Source of the DNA: Neomesorhizobium sp963726065
GTDB taxonomy: Bacteria > Pseudomonadota > Alphaproteobacteria > Rhizobiales > Rhizobiaceae
Direction: 5' to 3'
DNA length: 64,000 nt
Assembly: GCA_963726065.1 (NCBI GenBank)
Contig: CAVSAU010000013.1
Coordinates: 372,001-436,000 of the forward strand
A model generated the notes under the pieces. It worked only from the letters and a program-made list of their open reading frames with translations, did not search any database and was not told the origin of the DNA. This document shows, piece after piece, positions 62,384 to 64,000 of this stretch. The position numbers and the translations under genes are program-made. Numbering within the stretch: the first letter of the stretch is position 1; each line of letters begins with the position of its first letter.

Positions 62384-63192
62384 AGCGGTTCGGCCGCCCG
62401 CAATTGCGCCTGCTCCTCGCCGCCGCTCCACACCAGCGTCTTGTAGTCGAAGCCGTATTGCAGCGTCGGCTTGACGATCTCGAAATAGGGCGAGAGGTCG
62501 AAGTCGCGCGGCGTGTAGAGCGAGTGATGGCGGATGTGCAGGATTTCCTGCCGCGAATAGTCGGATTGCGCCGACGCGCGTCCGGGCGCACGGGTGATTT
62601 CCGGCAGGATCGGGTAGCGGATGCCTTCATAGGCCTCGGCAATCAGCGTCGAGCAGATCGAGCGCGTCGGATCGCCGGAGCCGAACGCAATCAGGCGGCG
62701 GCGCCAGCGGACTGGGATCGGCGGCGCCGGCAGGAAATAGCGCAGCATGTCGAAGATGTTCTTCATGTCGTATTTCAGCCCGAGCCGGCCGACCATGAAG
62801 TTGACGACCTCGGCGCGATCCTCCGGCGTCAAGCCGCGCGGCCTGCAAATGCGGGTATTGTAGGTGCGGTATTTGGAGAGCGGCACGGCAATGCAGCCCT
62901 CGCCCAGATTGACTTCGATGAGGCGGCGGGGCTCGCCGCCATCCTCGGGACCGGGCAAGGCGTCGCCGACATAAAGGGCGGCGTGCGACCATGTCGACTG
63001 GGTGAGATATTTGATGACGGCCGAAACCCGCTGGTTGCCCTCGATCAGCAGGATGTCGCCCGGTTCGAGCGAACGGCGAAGCGTTACGGGATCGGAGGGC
63101 GTATAGGGCTCGTAGCCCGACAACTCGCTTTTCAGCCGCCCCGCAAGCCAGCGGCCGAAGCGGTCGAGCGGGGTGTCGTCAGGCTGAGACAT
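62380..63192 (-). CDS. YiiX/YebB-like NlpC/P60-type hydrolase
   Basis: 270 residues. A permuted papain fold is suggested by EPGDILLIEGNQRVSAVIKY, the histidine in QSTWSHAALYVGD and the cysteine in TRSICSTLIAEAYEGIRYP. Such proteins are predicted peptidases or amidases, sometimes lipid-linked. No signal peptide is seen, so it would act in the cytoplasm. It overlaps the CHAD gene by 14 bases, so translation is likely coupled. Confidence 0.82.
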   Translation of the reverse strand: MSQPDDTPLDRFGRWLAGRLKSELSGYEPYTPSDPVTLRRSLEPGDILLIEGNQRVSAVIKYLTQSTWSHAALYVGDALPGPEDGGEPRRLIEVNLGEGCIAVPLSKYRTYNTRICRPRGLTPEDRAEVVNFMVGRLGLKYDMKNIFDMLRYFLPAPPIPVRWRRRLIAFGSGDPTRSICSTLIAEAYEGIRYPILPEITRAPGRASAQSDYSRQEILHIRHHSLYTPRDFDLSPYFEIVKPTLQYGFDYKTLVWSGGEEQAQLRAAEPL

Positions 63193-64000
63193 CGGCCGTA
63201 TCGGCCTGCGGCGGCGCGTTGCCGGCGCTGGATTGATAGCGGTCGGCGATCTTCCTGAGCGTGGGCTTGCGCTTTTCGCCGAACAGGCGCTGCGCTTCCT
63301 TGAGGCAGGCCTTGCGGAGGCGCTTTTCGCTGCGCTTCAACTGGCGGCGCAAAAGGGCGAGCTGTTTCCTGACGCCGAGTTCCCTGCCCTCTGCGTCGAT
63401 CAGCCAGCGCATGACAAAAATGTCGTTCAGATCACCCAGCTGCTCGCCAAGCGCCTCGACGGCCTTGCGGCGCGATTTCAACGGGGGCGGCCATACCCCG
63501 CGCAGCAGCGACAGATGCATCCAGTGCGCCTTCACCGCCTTGCGCAGATTGTGGAAATCCTCGGCCTTGCCGCGCTTCGCCGCGACCGCGAAGCCGCGCG
63601 CGGCATGGCGCAACGTCCTGCCCGAACCTTCGGCGAGCACATCGGCGGCAAGCTGCGGATCGTCCGGCAGAACAACGCCATGAAGCGCCATGCGGCCTTC
63701 GCCGCAGCCGGCGATCGCCGCAGCGATGACGGGACCGAGATCGGCGCGATCATGCGCGATGCGCTCGCGCCGGGCAACGAGCACGGCACGCACGTCGTCA
63801 AGTTCTCCGGAAGCGAATTCGTCGGGGAACTCCTTGACCAGCCGGTCGAACGTCTCGATCAGGGCGGTGGCCTCGCGGGCTCCGGCAATGGTGCGAGCGA
63901 TGTCGCGGTAGCGCCTGTTCTCCTTGCGGCAGAAGCCACGGTCGCCGGAGCGAACCAGGGCGAACAGAGCGCGCAATTCTTTGAACCGCTTGCGCGCATC
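63179..64000 (-). CDS. CHAD-domain protein, N-terminus beyond the window
   Basis: At least 273 residues; the frame runs open to the window end, and the first visible residues DARKRFKELRALFALVR are already inside a CHAD repeat (conserved His/Lys/Arg). A second repeat has FHNLRKAVKAHWMHLSLLRG and LGDLNDIFVMRWL. CHAD domains are helical bundles that bind polyphosphate. The C-terminus is a basic tail, then STTA-like low complexity. Neighbour to a YiiX-like hydrolase in a coupled pair. Confidence 0.88.
   Translation of the reverse strand, partial: DARKRFKELRALFALVRSGDRGFCRKENRRYRDIARTIAGAREATALIETFDRLVKEFPDEFASGELDDVRAVLVARRERIAHDRADLGPVIAAAIAGCGEGRMALHGVVLPDDPQLAADVLAEGSGRTLRHAARGFAVAAKRGKAEDFHNLRKAVKAHWMHLSLLRGVWPPPLKSRRKAVEALGEQLGDLNDIFVMRWLIDAEGRELGVRKQLALLRRQLKRSEKRLRKACLKEAQRLFGEKRKPTLRKIADRYQSSAGNAPPQADTADVSA

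Noticed and set aside
1..64000. tRNA, rRNA or intact insertion sequence
   Set aside because: No cloverleaf, rRNA core motif or transposase frame was recognised on either strand by eye; a tRNAscan or ISfinder-type search would be decisive.

Overview
The window looks like chromosomal DNA of a rhizobial alphaproteobacterium (order Hyphomicrobiales), most likely Mesorhizobium or another Phyllobacteriaceae member. The reasons are high GC, an Irr-type Fur protein beside fabA-fabB-fabI, the rimP-nusA-ylxR-infB-rbfA-truB-rpsO-pnp cluster, a PhrR/PraR-type regulator between lnt and metK, and several families of palindromic intergenic repeats that resemble rhizobial mosaic elements. The genus is inferred from gene order and protein style; no database was searched.

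Left part (1-31.5 kb), mostly housekeeping. A truncated DUF4260 membrane protein and irr (minus) lie divergent to fabA-fabB-fabI (plus). A long leftward block follows: rsmC, pnp, rpsO, corA, truB, rbfA, infB, ylxR, nusA, rimP. Next comes a 52-residue orphan gene on the plus strand, then a second leftward block from tsaB through rimI, plsC, miaB, phoH, ybeY, corC, lnt, phrR and metK to trmB. glcB (malate synthase G) and a hydantoinase/oxoprolinase-type ATPase complete this part.

Middle part (31.5-51 kb), accessory. It holds small exported proteins, repeat-rich non-coding DNA, lepA, an old yellow enzyme, an exported MsrA, an Mrr-type restriction gene, a sulfonate-type sulfur-scavenging cluster (ssuB, ssuA, ssuC, a SnaA/NtaA-type flavin monooxygenase, ssuE), a small plus-strand operon ending in a cysteine-cluster protein, mntH and cydAB. 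Many conserved genes here carry single-base indels, mostly +1, about one per 100 bases in ssuA. Because housekeeping genes such as lepA and nusA are hit too, I read these as consensus errors in the assembly rather than gene decay. Such loci are typed pseudogene only to mark the broken frame.

Right part (51-64 kb), stress and metal functions. It contains a VOC dioxygenase, arsR-arsC-aqpS (arsenic), a small membrane protein, a PAP2 phosphatase, an XRE regulator with its own palindrome upstream of a SulP anion transporter, an ECF41 sigma factor without its usual oxidoreductase partner, a ZIP transporter translationally coupled to a Tat-exported multicopper oxidase behind a TTGCAA-type palindrome, a frame-broken AraC regulator divergent to a SnoaL-like protein, and a YiiX-like hydrolase overlapping a CHAD-domain gene that leaves the window.

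The least familiar unit is the multicopper oxidase-ZIP pair. Its promoter palindrome shares its core hexamer with the start region of mntH, which suggests one manganese- or iron-responsive regulator serves both loci. No tRNA, rRNA, CRISPR array or intact insertion sequence was seen.
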